Positions 28,226 through 37,196 of a stretch of DNA of 64,000 bases are shown one piece after another. The stretch's first letter is position 1. Each line of letters begins with the position of its first letter. The stretch is from Phycisphaera sp. (lineage in GTDB: Bacteria > Planctomycetota > Phycisphaerae > Phycisphaerales > UBA1924): assembly GCA_025916675.1 (NCBI GenBank), contig CP098402.1, positions 2,289,205 through 2,353,204 on the forward strand, in the 5' to 3' direction. The notes under the pieces are model-generated. The model saw only the letters and a program-made list of their open reading frames with translations. It ran no database searches and had not been told where the DNA came from. A program made the position numbers and the translations under genes.

Positions 28226-28620
28226 AGCGACAACCGAGCTTTCACCCGGTTGCCGCCAATCTCGGAATGATCCGTTGTAACCGCTGCACCCCAAACAAGC
28301 AAAGCTCGTGAGGCACAGCGGCCGGTCATTCTCGCGATCACAAGTGATCACGAGCCGTCGTCGGCAAAGACGACGGTCTAAGTTGGCATACTCAAATTCA
28401 TCACGAGAGTGTGCCAACGACTAGGATCTGTGAAATCCCAGCCACCGGTTTTGACCGGCCTTACCGACCCAGTTACGGGCTTGCGGGTGATGATCCGCAT
28501 TGGCAAGGCCACACACTCTCGAGGGCATCTCGACCGCTCAGATTTCAAAGAGCTTGGAGTCGGGCCCGCATCCGCAAGCCGTCGTCCGTCCCGGTTCTGG
28601 CCTTCGCCAGAGCGGTTGAG
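28226..28620 (-). other. 16S rRNA leader region
   Basis: About 390 bases between the promoter and the mature 16S 5' end, with no gene. It holds several stems: CCGTCGTC/GACGACGG near 28354-28376, GTTGGCAtACTC/GAGTGTGCCAAC at 28382-28418, and CCGG-TTTTGA-CCGG near 28443. These are probably precursor processing and antitermination structures. The pairs are seen directly; the role is inferred. Confidence 0.55.
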
Positions 28621-28648
28621 ATGATACACCACCCTCAGCCAGCGTCAA
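28621..28648 (-). promoter_or_regulatory. Sigma-70 promoter of the 16S rRNA unit
   Basis: On the minus strand TTGACG (28643-28648), a 16-base spacer ending in TG, then TATCAT (28621-28626). Each hexamer has five of six consensus bases. It lies just after the comF stop codon and predicts transcription starting near 28613. Confidence 0.8.
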
Positions 28649-28668
28649 GCTAGGCGAGCGTAGAACCT

Positions 28669-29544
28669 TCACATTTTTTGGACCTTGGCAGCATCTGCGC
28701 CCGACACCACCAGCGGCAACCCCTCCCCATCGGGCCCCAGGGCCGATTTTTGCCGGCCAGGCTCGCTCACGGCGATGCACGCCGCAAGGATCACCAGTTC
28801 GCTATTCGATCCTCCTAAAGCCCGAACGGCCCGGCACGCCTCGGTCAGCGTGGCACCGGTCGTCATCACGTCGTCGACCAGCACCACAACCCGCACGCCC
28901 GCCAGGGCCTCGGGGCCCACCCGGGGCTGCATCGCGTGCTTGAGGTTCTTCCGGCGGGCGGCGGCCGAGAGCCCGGTCTGGGCCGGCCGGTGCTGGCGGA
29001 CGAGCGTCCTCCGGCACGACAGCCCCGAGCCCTCGGCGACCGCCTTGCCCAGGCACGTCGCGTGGTCGATGCCCCGGCTGGCCCGGCGCCAGAAGCTCAT
29101 CGGCACCGGCACCACGATGGACCGACCAAGCACCTGGGCCTCGGGCTCGCCGGCGTGCCGCGCGACGAGCCGTAACCGCTCGGCGACGGCCGCGCCCAGG
29201 GCTCTGCCGAGGTGCTCGCCCACGGCGTGCCAGCGGTTGAACTTGAAGTCGTGCACCGCCTCGCGCAGCGCGAAGTCGTACGAACCGAGCCGCACGCAGC
29301 CGCCCCACGCCACACGCGACTCGCGGCACGAGCTACATCGCCCATCGACGAACTCACCCGGCCCGACGCCACGCCCGCAGCGCGGGCAGTAGTCGTCCCT
29401 GTCGTTGGCAACGAACCCACTCTCGCGCAATGCTTCGAGCGGGCCGGGACGATCGCTGAGCATCGCCCGCTCGATGTTGAGCAGGCCGCTTCGCACGATA
29501 TTGGTTACGCCCCCACGCACCACACGCCTACCGGTCTCCGCCAT
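28669..29544 (-). CDS. comF: ComF-family phosphoribosyltransferase-like protein
   Basis: A 291-residue protein. Near residue 50 is a four-cysteine zinc motif (CPRCGRG ... CSSC), then the ComF core with HDFKFNRWHAVGEHLGRAL, IVVPVPMSFWRRASRGID, RTLVRQHRPAQTGLSAAARR and the PRPP-binding loop VVVLVDDVMTTGATLTE. ComF proteins act in DNA uptake and recombination in competent bacteria; outside them the role is unclear. The start overlaps the mcsB 3' end by 17 bases, so it belongs to the mcsA-mcsB-comF operon. Its stop is followed within 50 bp by the 16S promoter. Confidence 0.88.
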   Translation of the reverse strand: MAETGRRVVRGGVTNIVRSGLLNIERAMLSDRPGPLEALRESGFVANDRDDYCPRCGRGVGPGEFVDGRCSSCRESRVAWGGCVRLGSYDFALREAVHDFKFNRWHAVGEHLGRALGAAVAERLRLVARHAGEPEAQVLGRSIVVPVPMSFWRRASRGIDHATCLGKAVAEGSGLSCRRTLVRQHRPAQTGLSAAARRKNLKHAMQPRVGPEALAGVRVVVLVDDVMTTGATLTEACRAVRALGGSNSELVILAACIAVSEPGRQKSALGPDGEGLPLVVSGADAAKVQKM

Positions 29545-30694
29545 CTGGCGGGCGGTTGCTGGGGCCAGCGGGTGGCTCGGGCGTGTCGGGCCGAATCAGC
29601 CTCGGCGGCTTGCGTTTGGGCGCGAACGCCTCGCCGAGCTTGCCTCGCAGGAGCGACGCGCGCGCCTCTCGGCGTTGGTCTTGCGTCAGTTCCTGGCCGA
29701 TGGCCATCTGGATGTGCGAGGGCTGCACCGCGACGAGCAACTGGTTCACCAGCGGCAGGTCGAGATTCGGCACCACGCCAAGCGCGATCCCCAGGCGCAG
29801 ACGGCTAAGCAACTGCGTGGCCTCTTCGGTGCTCAGCAGCCGCGCGTGCAGCAGCACCCCCACCGCCCGCCAGGCCTGGTCTTCCATGCCGCGGCGGCCG
29901 CCCTTCATCAGCCGCTCGCGCGCGGTGCGCTCGTAGGCGATGACCGAGGGGATGATCTCGGCCTCCATCTCGCGCAGCAGCACGGCCTCGCTCTTGCCGA
30001 TGGTGGTCTGGTTGCTGATCTGGTAGAAGTCGCCCGTCGCGTCGCTGCCCTCGCCGTATGAGCCGCGGACGGTCAGGCCCAGGTCGTCGGCGGCTCGCTT
30101 GACCTTCTCGATCTCCCGCGTGATCTTGAGGGCGGGCAGGTGCAGCATGACGCTCAGCCGTACGCCCGTGCCCACGTTGGTCGGGCACGCGGTGAGGTAG
30201 CCGAAACGCGGGCTGTACGCGTAATCGATGCGCTGCTCGATGGCGTCGTCGGCCGAGTCGATCTCGTCCATCGCGCCCGAGAGGTCGAAGCCGCCTCGGA
30301 TGACCTGGAGGCGCAGGTGGTCCTCCTCGTTGATCATGATCGACAGGCGGCGCTCGGGCAGGCCGATGGCGACGGCACGCGCGTGCATGGGCTCGCCGGG
30401 CTTGCCCATCGCATGCTGGCGGCTGATGAGTCGTTCCTCGACCAGCGACGTGCGGTGGCCCGAGGTGGTCGAGCTCAGGTCCACCCACTCCATCTGCGGG
30501 CTCAGCCGAGAGCCGAGCACGATGGGCTTGAGCTTGGTGAGGATCGCACTGCGCTCGCTGGCGGGCGCGCGATTGGGGAAGCGGAAGCCCGCCAGGTTGC
30601 GCGCCATGCGCACACGCGACGACACGACAACATCGCCCGATCGCCCCGCGACGGCCAGCCAGTTGCCCGCGTTCTCGGCGTTGCCCGTGTTCAT
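29528..30694 (-). CDS. mcsB: Protein-arginine kinase McsB
   Basis: A 388-residue guanido-phosphotransferase-fold kinase that phosphorylates arginines in proteins, marking them for Clp proteases in Gram-positive bacteria. Conserved elements are intact: SSRVRMARNLAGFRFP, INEEDHLRLQ (Glu123/Glu124), LTACPTNVGTGVRLS with the active-site Cys at about residue 170, and DFYQISNQTTIGKSE. This suggests an active enzyme. The start overlaps the mcsA stop in ATGA (30691-30694) and the gene ends inside comF. No ctsR or clpC is in the window. The C-terminal tail is Pro-rich and non-conserved. Confidence 0.93.
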   Translation of the reverse strand: MNTGNAENAGNWLAVAGRSGDVVVSSRVRMARNLAGFRFPNRAPASERSAILTKLKPIVLGSRLSPQMEWVDLSSTTSGHRTSLVEERLISRQHAMGKPGEPMHARAVAIGLPERRLSIMINEEDHLRLQVIRGGFDLSGAMDEIDSADDAIEQRIDYAYSPRFGYLTACPTNVGTGVRLSVMLHLPALKITREIEKVKRAADDLGLTVRGSYGEGSDATGDFYQISNQTTIGKSEAVLLREMEAEIIPSVIAYERTARERLMKGGRRGMEDQAWRAVGVLLHARLLSTEEATQLLSRLRLGIALGVVPNLDLPLVNQLLVAVQPSHIQMAIGQELTQDQRREARASLLRGKLGEAFAPKRKPPRLIRPDTPEPPAGPSNRPPDGGDR

Positions 30695-31272
30695 CCGTTC
30701 TCGCCCGATGGGCCTTCTTTGGAGCTTTCTTCCTGCGACGACTCGGCCTCGAACCGCCGAAGCTCATCGCGCAGCGCCGCCGCGCGCTCGTACTGCTCCA
30801 TGGCCAGCGCCTCTTCGAGCTGCTTGCGCAGCAGCGCCACACGCTCGGCCCGCTCGCGGGCGCCGCCCAGCACGCGCTCGATGGCCTCGGTGTCGCCGTC
30901 CTTGGCCGCCGCCAGCATCCGCCGGGGCGTCTTGCCGATGTGGTGGGTACCGCCCTGGTGGGCCCGCTCGATGAGCGGGGCCAGCTTGTCCTCGAAGGTC
31001 TCGTAGCACACCGGGCAGCCCAGCAGCCCGTGCTGGCGGAAGGCCGCGTACGACAGCCCGCAGGTCTCGCACTTGAGGGTTGCCCCCTGCTGCTGGACGC
31101 TCAGCACCACCGACGCGCCCGAACCCGGCACGCTCACGCTCGAGTGCCCGGTCAGGCCCACCTCGCCCGCGTGCCGCTCGCACAGCCGGCGCACCATGAC
31201 CTGCCCATTGACGATCTGCGTCTCATGGACGGTCGCTTCGGCTTCGCATAGGTCGCACTTCACGCTGCACAC
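30691..31272 (-). CDS. mcsA: McsA-like activator with zinc fingers and UvrB/UvrC motif
   Basis: A 193-residue protein with two zinc-finger modules, CDLC...CERH near the N-terminus and CETCGLSYAAFRQHGLLGCPVC around residues 70-95. A basic/His segment (GGTHHIGKTP) follows, then a UVR-type helical hairpin (LRKQLEEALAMEQYERAAALRDELR). This is the McsA architecture; McsA stimulates McsB. It is directly coupled to mcsB. The C-terminus is Ser/Glu-rich. It is separated from rpmB by 107 bp. Confidence 0.9.
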   Translation of the reverse strand: MCSVKCDLCEAEATVHETQIVNGQVMVRRLCERHAGEVGLTGHSSVSVPGSGASVVLSVQQQGATLKCETCGLSYAAFRQHGLLGCPVCYETFEDKLAPLIERAHQGGTHHIGKTPRRMLAAAKDGDTEAIERVLGGARERAERVALLRKQLEEALAMEQYERAAALRDELRRFEAESSQEESSKEGPSGENG

Positions 31273-31379
31273 CCCGGGCCGGGCGGTGGTGCCGGCCCCA
31301 GTTGGATCCTACGGGCACGTGCTGGCGCTGTTCAGGAGATCGCGCCGCGGGCCGGGATGGCCCTCGGGCAGGAACCGGC

Positions 31380-31658
31380 TCAACCGCCGGCCTGTTCCTT
31401 CTGCTGGCGGGTATAGCCATACTTGCGCTTCAGGGGCTTGACCACCAGGCCGCTCTTGATGGCCTTGGTGCTGGCCAGCACGCGTACGGGCTTGCCATCG
31501 ATGATGGCGTTGACCTTCTGGAGGTTGGGCCGGAAGGTGCGGCGGGTGATGCCGGTGGTCTTCAGGCCGAAACCGCCCTTGGAGATCTTGGCACCGCCGT
31601 AGGCCTTGGACTTGCCAAAGCGGGTCTTACGTCCGGTAAAATGGCATTTGTAGGGCAT
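31380..31658 (-). CDS. rpmB: 50S ribosomal protein bL28
   Basis: A 92-residue basic ribosomal protein starting MPYKCHFTGRKTRFGKSK, with TTGITRRTFRPNLQKVNA and RVLASTKAIKSGLVVKPL, which match bL28. The single Cys near the N-terminus is what remains of the zinc-type CxxC of some bL28 proteins. It lies between the DegT aminotransferase and mcsA genes and is not next to rpmG. Confidence 0.95.
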   Translation of the reverse strand: MPYKCHFTGRKTRFGKSKAYGGAKISKGGFGLKTTGITRRTFRPNLQKVNAIIDGKPVRVLASTKAIKSGLVVKPLKRKYGYTRQQKEQAGG

Positions 31659-31763
31659 CAGGGCAATCCTCGGTCTCGAACCACGGGCGTACGGCCGGCC
31701 TGAATCTGGCCGGTGGGTCGGGATGGTAGGCGGAATATTGCCGGCCGGAAACCCCAGACGCCC

Positions 31764-32981
31764 TCACCCCCGCGCCAGATTTTCCCGCGACAGGATCACG
31801 CTGAGGGTCTGCGCCACCATGTCGATGTCCCGCTCGGTCAGCCCGTTGTGGAACGGCAGGGCGATCGTGCGGTCCGACACGCTCTCGGCGATCGGGTACA
31901 TGCCCCGCTCGTAGCCAAAGCGGCGGACGTACTCGGGCATCAGGTGGATGCAGGGGAAGTACGGGGCGCAGCCCACGTCGTGGTTGCGCAGGCCCTGGAT
32001 GACGCGGTCGCGCTCCTCGCCCGTGTAGCCGCGTTCGAGGCGGATGGTGAACACGAACCAGCTCATGCTCGTGCCGCTCTCGATGGTCGGCAGGATGATG
32101 CCGGAGATGCCCATGAGGCGGTCGAGGTACTCGCCGGCCACGCGGCGGCGACGCTCCAGGATCTCTTCGAGCCGCCGCATCTGGGCGACGCCAAGGGCGC
32201 AGGCGATCTCGCTGAGGCGGTAGTTGTACCCAAGACGTTCGTGGCTCAGCCACAGGCCCAGGCCGCTGCTGCCCTCCTGGTCGAGCTCGCTCGGCATGGT
32301 GCGGCCCTGGTTGCGCAGGCTGCGGCACAGGTCGGCCAGGTGCTGGTCGTCGGTGACGATCATGCCGCCCTCGCCGGTGGTGATCTGCTTGTTGGGGTAG
32401 AACCCGAACACGCCCACGCGCCCAAAGCTGCCGCATTTGCGGCCCTTGTAGGTGGTTCCGAGCGCCTCGCAGCAGTCCTCGACGAGGTGGATCTCGTTCT
32501 TGTTGGCGATGGCCGCGTAGCGGTCCATGTGGGTGGGGTTGCCCAGGGCCTCGACGGCTAGGATGGCCTTGGTGCGCGGGCCGATGGCCTGCTCGACCTT
32601 GTCGGGGTCCATGTTGAGGCTGCGCGGGCAGAGGTCGACGAACTTGGGCGTCGCGCCCACATAGAGGATGGCGTTGGCCGACGCGACGAAGCTGAATGGC
32701 GTGGTGATGACCTCGTCGCCCGGCCCGATGCCCAGGGCGAGCAGCGCCAGGTGCAGCCCCGAAGTACCAGAATTGACTGCCACGCCGTGGTCGCAACCGG
32801 CGGCCTCGCTGACCGACGCCTCGAAGGCCTCCTGCATGGGTCCGATGCTCAGGCGGCCCGACCGCAGGACGCGAGCGACCGCCTCGATCTCGAGTTCGGA
32901 GATATCTGGCCCGCTGAGGGCGATCTCCTGGTTGGCGTTCGGTCGCGATGCGGGCCTGCTGGGGTAGTCGCTGGGTGACAA
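31764..32981 (-). CDS. DegT/DnrJ/EryC1/StrS-family PLP aminotransferase
   Basis: A 405-residue PLP enzyme, fold type I, of the family that aminates keto-sugars (perosamine, bacillosamine and related). Seen: ALSGPDISELEIEAVARVLR, AVNSGTSGLHLALLALGIGP (PLP-phosphate loop), FSFVASANAILYVGATP, LVEDCCEALG and FGFYPNKQITTGEGGMIV with the PLP Lys. It probably supplies an amino sugar for surface glycans, fitting the glycosyltransferases elsewhere in the window, although it is not linked to them. It follows dnaA after 54 bp on the same strand. Confidence 0.9.
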   Translation of the reverse strand: MSPSDYPSRPASRPNANQEIALSGPDISELEIEAVARVLRSGRLSIGPMQEAFEASVSEAAGCDHGVAVNSGTSGLHLALLALGIGPGDEVITTPFSFVASANAILYVGATPKFVDLCPRSLNMDPDKVEQAIGPRTKAILAVEALGNPTHMDRYAAIANKNEIHLVEDCCEALGTTYKGRKCGSFGRVGVFGFYPNKQITTGEGGMIVTDDQHLADLCRSLRNQGRTMPSELDQEGSSGLGLWLSHERLGYNYRLSEIACALGVAQMRRLEEILERRRRVAGEYLDRLMGISGIILPTIESGTSMSWFVFTIRLERGYTGEERDRVIQGLRNHDVGCAPYFPCIHLMPEYVRRFGYERGMYPIAESVSDRTIALPFHNGLTERDIDMVAQTLSVILSRENLARG

Positions 32982-33035
32982 ATCGGCTCCCGTGTCCTGA
33001 GGCGTTGGCTTGTGATCCGCCTCGCTTGGGGAACT

Positions 33036-34736
33036 CTATCGCCCCCGGGGCCGGATCCGCTTGGCCAGCGATGCGGCGAGCTCGGCGATGGCCGTCCCAT
33101 CGGCCTCGCAGCCCACCTCGACCAGTTCCTCATCGGCGATCTGCCGCTCGATCCGCCGGACGGCGGTGATGATCGAGGAGTGGTTCGGCCGGCCCATGGC
33201 GCTGGCGATCTCGGGATAGCTGGCCGTGGTGAGCTGGCGGGAGATCAGGGCGACCAACGCCCGAGCCAGCACGACGCGGCGGTGGCGGCCGCGGCCGGCG
33301 AACTCGGCGCTGCCCACGCCCAGGAACCCGCACACGCCCTCGATGACCGCCTCGACGCGCACCGGTCCGGCCTTCTGGGCCACGTTCGCACGAACCCCCA
33401 GAGCCTGGTGGACGGTGGACATGGCCACAAGGTCACCCGCGGGCTGGCCGCCGACGCGGCCCAGCAGGTTATGGAAGGCGTCGACGCGGGCCATCGCTCC
33501 CTCGATGTCTCTAAACGAGCCCGGCTCGCTGTCGTGGTCCTCGCCCACGGCGCCCTGGGCGATGGCCGCCACGACCTGGTCATCCATCGTGAGCCCACGC
33601 TGGCGGGCGAGCTTGCGGACCATGGCCTCGCGCAGCTCCTGCTCGGGCGAGCCCAGCTCGATGGTCAACCCCGACAGCAGGCGGCTGATGAGTTGCTTGC
33701 CCAACCCATTCACCTGGCGCGGGTGCTCGTCGCTGGCCAGCGCCAGGCGGCAGCCGCCCTGGATGATCTGGTCGAGGGTGTGGAGCAATTCGGCCTTGGT
33801 GGCCTCCTTAGTAGCGAGGAAATGGACGTCGTCGAGGCACAGCAACTCGACGCCGCGGTACTGGTCGCGGAAGCGATCGGTGGTACCGGTGCGCAGGGCT
33901 GCCAGGAACCCGTTCGTGAAGTGCTCGGCGGTCAGGTACTTGGCCTTGCCGCCCGAGCCGCGCAGGCGGTTGTAGTTGTGGGCCATGCCGCGGAGCAGGT
34001 GGGTCTTGCCCAAGCCGCAGCCGCCGTGGAGCACGAGCATGTTGCCGGCCCGGGGGGTGGCGTTGGGGTCGCTGATCGACAGGGCGGCCATGTGGGCGAG
34101 GCGGTTGCTCTCGCCGACGACGAAGTCTTCCAGCCGCAGCGTGCGGTCGCGCTGGGCTGCGTGGGGCTTGGGCGCGATTTCCTGGGGTTTCTGGCGGATG
34201 GCCTTGGCCTTTGGGGGTTTAGCGGCAGGAAAGGCCTCGGGCTTGTCGATGAAGCTCACCGCACCGCCGCCAGCGATCTCGACCAGGTGCCGGCGGAAGC
34301 GGCCCTCGACGATGGGCACCAGGAACTTGGAAGCCACGACCACACGCAGGCCGTCCTCGGTGCGTTCCAGCTTGGCCTGGCCCTGGAAGTACCGCTCAAA
34401 AGTCAGCGTGCCGACCTTGCCGGCGAGCAGGCGCTCGAGGTTCTGGCTGGTGGTCGGCGCTGTGGCGGATACATCAGCCGGCTCGGCGGCGGGGGCGTCG
34501 CCCCGGCCGGGATGGATGTGGCGGGTGCGCACACGCTCACCGGCGGCGTCTCGGCCGGGCAGGCGTGTGGGCACACGTGAGGGATTGGACGTACTCGGAG
34601 CGGGCACGAGGTTCAGGTTCGCAATGTGGTCACCAGGCCCCGCCGCTGAGCCGTTCTGTCCCTGACCTGGATGCAAGCGGACGGCGCGCTGCGGCTGGTC
34701 TGCCCGAACGGTCTTGTCCCTGCTGGTCGCTGCCAT
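33036..34736 (-). CDS. dnaA: Chromosomal replication initiator DnaA
   Basis: A 566-residue AAA+ initiator. An N-terminal Pro/Ala-rich stretch of about 90 residues precedes domain I (LERLLAGKVGTLTFERYFQG). It then has a linker and the AAA+ domain with Walker A HGGCGLGKTHLL, Walker B LLCLDDVHFL and sensor motifs. Domain IV carries the DNA-binding helix-turn-helix (YPEIASAMGRPNHSSIITAV); the usual GR-DHTT signature is here GRPNHSS. The ATG at 34736 is preferred, with AGAAGG eight bases upstream; frames open to 34817. The upstream region holds DnaA-box-like sites. Confidence 0.94.
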   Translation of the reverse strand: MAATSRDKTVRADQPQRAVRLHPGQGQNGSAAGPGDHIANLNLVPAPSTSNPSRVPTRLPGRDAAGERVRTRHIHPGRGDAPAAEPADVSATAPTTSQNLERLLAGKVGTLTFERYFQGQAKLERTEDGLRVVVASKFLVPIVEGRFRRHLVEIAGGGAVSFIDKPEAFPAAKPPKAKAIRQKPQEIAPKPHAAQRDRTLRLEDFVVGESNRLAHMAALSISDPNATPRAGNMLVLHGGCGLGKTHLLRGMAHNYNRLRGSGGKAKYLTAEHFTNGFLAALRTGTTDRFRDQYRGVELLCLDDVHFLATKEATKAELLHTLDQIIQGGCRLALASDEHPRQVNGLGKQLISRLLSGLTIELGSPEQELREAMVRKLARQRGLTMDDQVVAAIAQGAVGEDHDSEPGSFRDIEGAMARVDAFHNLLGRVGGQPAGDLVAMSTVHQALGVRANVAQKAGPVRVEAVIEGVCGFLGVGSAEFAGRGRHRRVVLARALVALISRQLTTASYPEIASAMGRPNHSSIITAVRRIERQIADEELVEVGCEADGTAIAELAASLAKRIRPRGR

Positions 34737-35129
34737 TGCGAACCCTTCTGGCCCATTCTCGGGCCACACGAATACCCCCATCACGGCCCAAGGCCTTGAT
34801 GCGCTCGCTCGTCCCAAAGAATCCGTTCATCCATGCGACGCTGGGCCGTAGACCGCGCGATCCCCGCGCTGTGCCGCCGCCTCGCCCAAGAAGCTCGTGG
34901 TGGCCATCGGAGCGTGCTGAACAACCGCCGGAGTACGCACGGCGGTGGTGCCCGATGGCTGTTGGGCTTGGCTGCTCTGGTCTTCTGGCCCCCCGACGCG
35001 ACGCCATTCCTTCGACGCCGACAGAATGTATCCGAGTTGTCGCCGCTTCGCTACCAATAATCTCGGTGTTCGGGCCAAATACTCGGCGAAAAGCCCGGTT
35101 CCTCAACGGGTTAGAGCTTTATAATTTCT

Positions 35130-35138
35130 TTATACACA
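35130..35138 (+). promoter_or_regulatory. DnaA-box-like nonamer
   Basis: TTATACACA fits the TTATNCACA DnaA-box consensus exactly. It lies at the edge of the AT-rich island upstream of dnaA. Confidence 0.55.
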
Positions 35139-35165
35139 AGCGCGGCGCAAGCTATCAACATTGGC

Positions 35166-35174
35166 TGTGGACAA
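35166..35174 (-). promoter_or_regulatory. DnaA-box-like nonamer, opposite orientation
   Basis: The complement reads TTGTCCACA, the variant box common in high-GC origins. It faces the other nonamer across 27 bases. Confidence 0.5.
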
Positions 35175-35225
35175 ATCGTGGAGAGTACCCCGAACTGGTC
35201 GCGCAAGACCCCGTACCGCAACGCG

Positions 35226-36269
35226 CTAGCGGCCTTCATCGGCAGTGGATAGCTCGCTACCCAGGTTATGAACGCACGCGACGCGCCGATCAAACGGTGT
35301 GAAACCCAATCGCTGGTACAGTCGCACGGCCGGCGTGTTAGCGGTATCGACGGCGCACGTGAGCGACCACCCGGAGCGCGCCGAACTCTGCTTCACGCGC
35401 GCCGAGAGTTGGCCGATGGCACGCCGCATGAGCAGTTCACCCAACCCCAAGCCGCGTAGCGACCGCCCGAGGCCGATGTAGACCAGTTCGTAGCAGCGCT
35501 GCTCGGGCAAACCCGCGAGCAGGACAGCGCCGGCCGGGCGGCCCTCGTGACGGATGAGCGTCCAGATCGCCAACTCGGGACGGCCTATCGCCGCATGGGA
35601 GGCGATGATGTCGCTCGTGCGACGCAATCCGCACAACTCGGGGCAATCGAGGGTGTCGGCGTACGAATCGTCGAGTGCGGCCACGAGGAGGCCGAGGTTG
35701 GGCGTGCCCCTCTCGGGGATGCTGATGGACTCCAGTTCGACCCCATCGGGAAGGTCGGGCTCGGGCTCGCGATGGCGGAGCAGCCCCTGGCGTGGCGCGT
35801 CCTCGGCGCTCAGGGGCCGCCGCATGTACGCGAGTTCTCCCACGATCCTCCAGCCGGCGGCCATAAGGGCGTCCACGGCCCACCGCTCGCCGACGGCCGG
35901 CAGGGCCTGGGCGATGTCGATGGTGTGCCCGGGCAGTGATGCCAGGTGTTCGGTAAGGGAAACGGCGCACCTGGCACGCTCGGCGGGCCGGTCGTCGGTC
36001 GGGTCTGGCCGGCTTAGGAATACCAGGGCGCTCCGCCCGGGGGAGGGGATCGCCAGGGCCATCTCGCGGACGGCCCGCCGGTCGGTGTCGATGGTCGCGA
36101 AGACGTGGTCGAAGGCGACCCCACCGTCGGGCCCGGCCTCGACGATGCGGCGGGCGGCCTGGCGGGCGGCCGGGCCGGTGGCCTCAACCAGGCGCTCGGC
36201 CGCGGCAAGCCTCAGATCGGGAGGCAGCAACCTTGGCAGGCAATCTTGTGGGAAACCGCTGGCGTCCAT
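35226..36269 (-). CDS. GNAT-family N-acetyltransferase
   Basis: A 347-residue protein. The C-terminal domain is a clear GNAT fold: acetyl-CoA loop YIGLGRSLRGLGLGELLMRR, LTCAVDTANTPAVRLYQRLGF with the motif-B-like helix, and FTPFDRR. The N-terminal half is Ala-rich and contains a fragment (ALMAAGWRIVGELAYMRRPL) resembling a second, degenerate GNAT unit, as in MshD-type two-domain enzymes. The start at 36269 (MDASGF) is chosen over a much longer open frame that crosses the divergent gene. Substrate unknown. It faces dnaA across the AT-rich island. Confidence 0.82.
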   Translation of the reverse strand: MDASGFPQDCLPRLLPPDLRLAAAERLVEATGPAARQAARRIVEAGPDGGVAFDHVFATIDTDRRAVREMALAIPSPGRSALVFLSRPDPTDDRPAERARCAVSLTEHLASLPGHTIDIAQALPAVGERWAVDALMAAGWRIVGELAYMRRPLSAEDAPRQGLLRHREPEPDLPDGVELESISIPERGTPNLGLLVAALDDSYADTLDCPELCGLRRTSDIIASHAAIGRPELAIWTLIRHEGRPAGAVLLAGLPEQRCYELVYIGLGRSLRGLGLGELLMRRAIGQLSARVKQSSARSGWSLTCAVDTANTPAVRLYQRLGFTPFDRRVACVHNLGSELSTADEGR

Positions 36270-36482
36270 GCTCGTATCCGTTGGGCGTCTGGACCCGTTG
36301 CGGCGGTGCGGAGTGGCAGAACCCGGCAAATTCCCCGGCGGAGCTGCCGTCGCGGGCGGGGAAACGAATATAGACTGTTGGGGTGTAGGGTTGGCCGAAG
36401 GCCTACTCGGGCCCAGAATCCTATCTCTGCCTGGTTCGCAGCTGCCCGCGTTCGGGCCGTCCCACTCGCCTCGGAGAATTCC

Positions 36483-37118
36483 ATGGCCTTGCTGAATCTG
36501 CCTTCCCGCGTGCTCGCCGTCCTGTTGGTGGTTGTGGGCGTGGTCGCCGCCTCGGCCGCCCTGCCCCCCGAGCCCAACCCCATCCCGTTGCGTTGGCAAC
36601 TCGACCTCGACGTCGGGCCGCTCCGCGTGGCCAGCGTCGAGACCCCAGGCCAGGGGCCAATGCTGTACTACTACCTGACCTACACCGTGACCAATAACAC
36701 CGAGCAGGACATCCTCCTGGCGCCCAGCTTCGAGCTGAGCACCGAAACCGGCACCAACGTCGTCGCCGGCCAGGGCGTGCCCGCCAGCGTGACCCGTGAA
36801 TTGCTGGACCGCCTCAGCAACCCACTGCTGAGCGATCAGGTGAACATGATCGGCGTCCTGCGGCGTGGCGAAGCCCACGCCCGCGACGGGCTGGTCGTCT
36901 GGCCGGTCCGCGACGTGCAGGCCGACGAGACTCGGGTCTACATGGCCGGCTTCAGCGGCGAGACGGCCCGCATCCAACTGATCGATCGCGAGAGCGGCAA
37001 CCCCAGGGACGTCGTGCTCCGCAAGACGCTCATGGCCGTGCATGAGGTGCCCGGGCACGTCGACGGCTTGGGCTCGGACCCGATCACGCGGTCCGAGACC
37101 CGCTGGATCATGCGGTAA
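36483..37118 (+). CDS. Exported protein of unknown function
   Basis: A 211-residue protein with a clear signal peptide (LPSRVLAVLLVVVGVVAASA, cleavage near ASA-ALP). The mature part is beta-rich (YYYLTYTVTNNTEQDILLAP), resembling an immunoglobulin-like or DUF domain in which a 'normal/neutral tone' of conserved residues is not obvious. No lipobox. It is followed after 78 bp by rpmA on the same strand. I cannot name a family. Confidence 0.7.
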   Translation: MALLNLPSRVLAVLLVVVGVVAASAALPPEPNPIPLRWQLDLDVGPLRVASVETPGQGPMLYYYLTYTVTNNTEQDILLAPSFELSTETGTNVVAGQGVPASVTRELLDRLSNPLLSDQVNMIGVLRRGEAHARDGLVVWPVRDVQADETRVYMAGFSGETARIQLIDRESGNPRDVVLRKTLMAVHEVPGHVDGLGSDPITRSETRWIMR

Positions 37119-37196
37119 TCGTTCGCTACTATCCTGACCCGGCCCCTCGACTTTGATGAGGAACAGACGCCGGCCAGCTTCCAGGAGTATCTCGCC

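Larger units (their letters stand above)
34737..35225. other. Gene-free region upstream of dnaA; candidate oriC or dnaA control region
   Basis: 489 bases without a credible gene. The part from about 35040 to 35175 is the most AT-rich stretch nearby (TTTATAATTTCTTTATACACA) and holds two DnaA-box-like nonamers: TTATACACA at 35130-35138, and TTGTCCACA on the complement of 35166-35174, in opposite orientation and 27 bases apart. A TATAAT hexamer lies at 35120-35125. It is either a compact origin or an autoregulated dnaA promoter. Confidence 0.55.
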
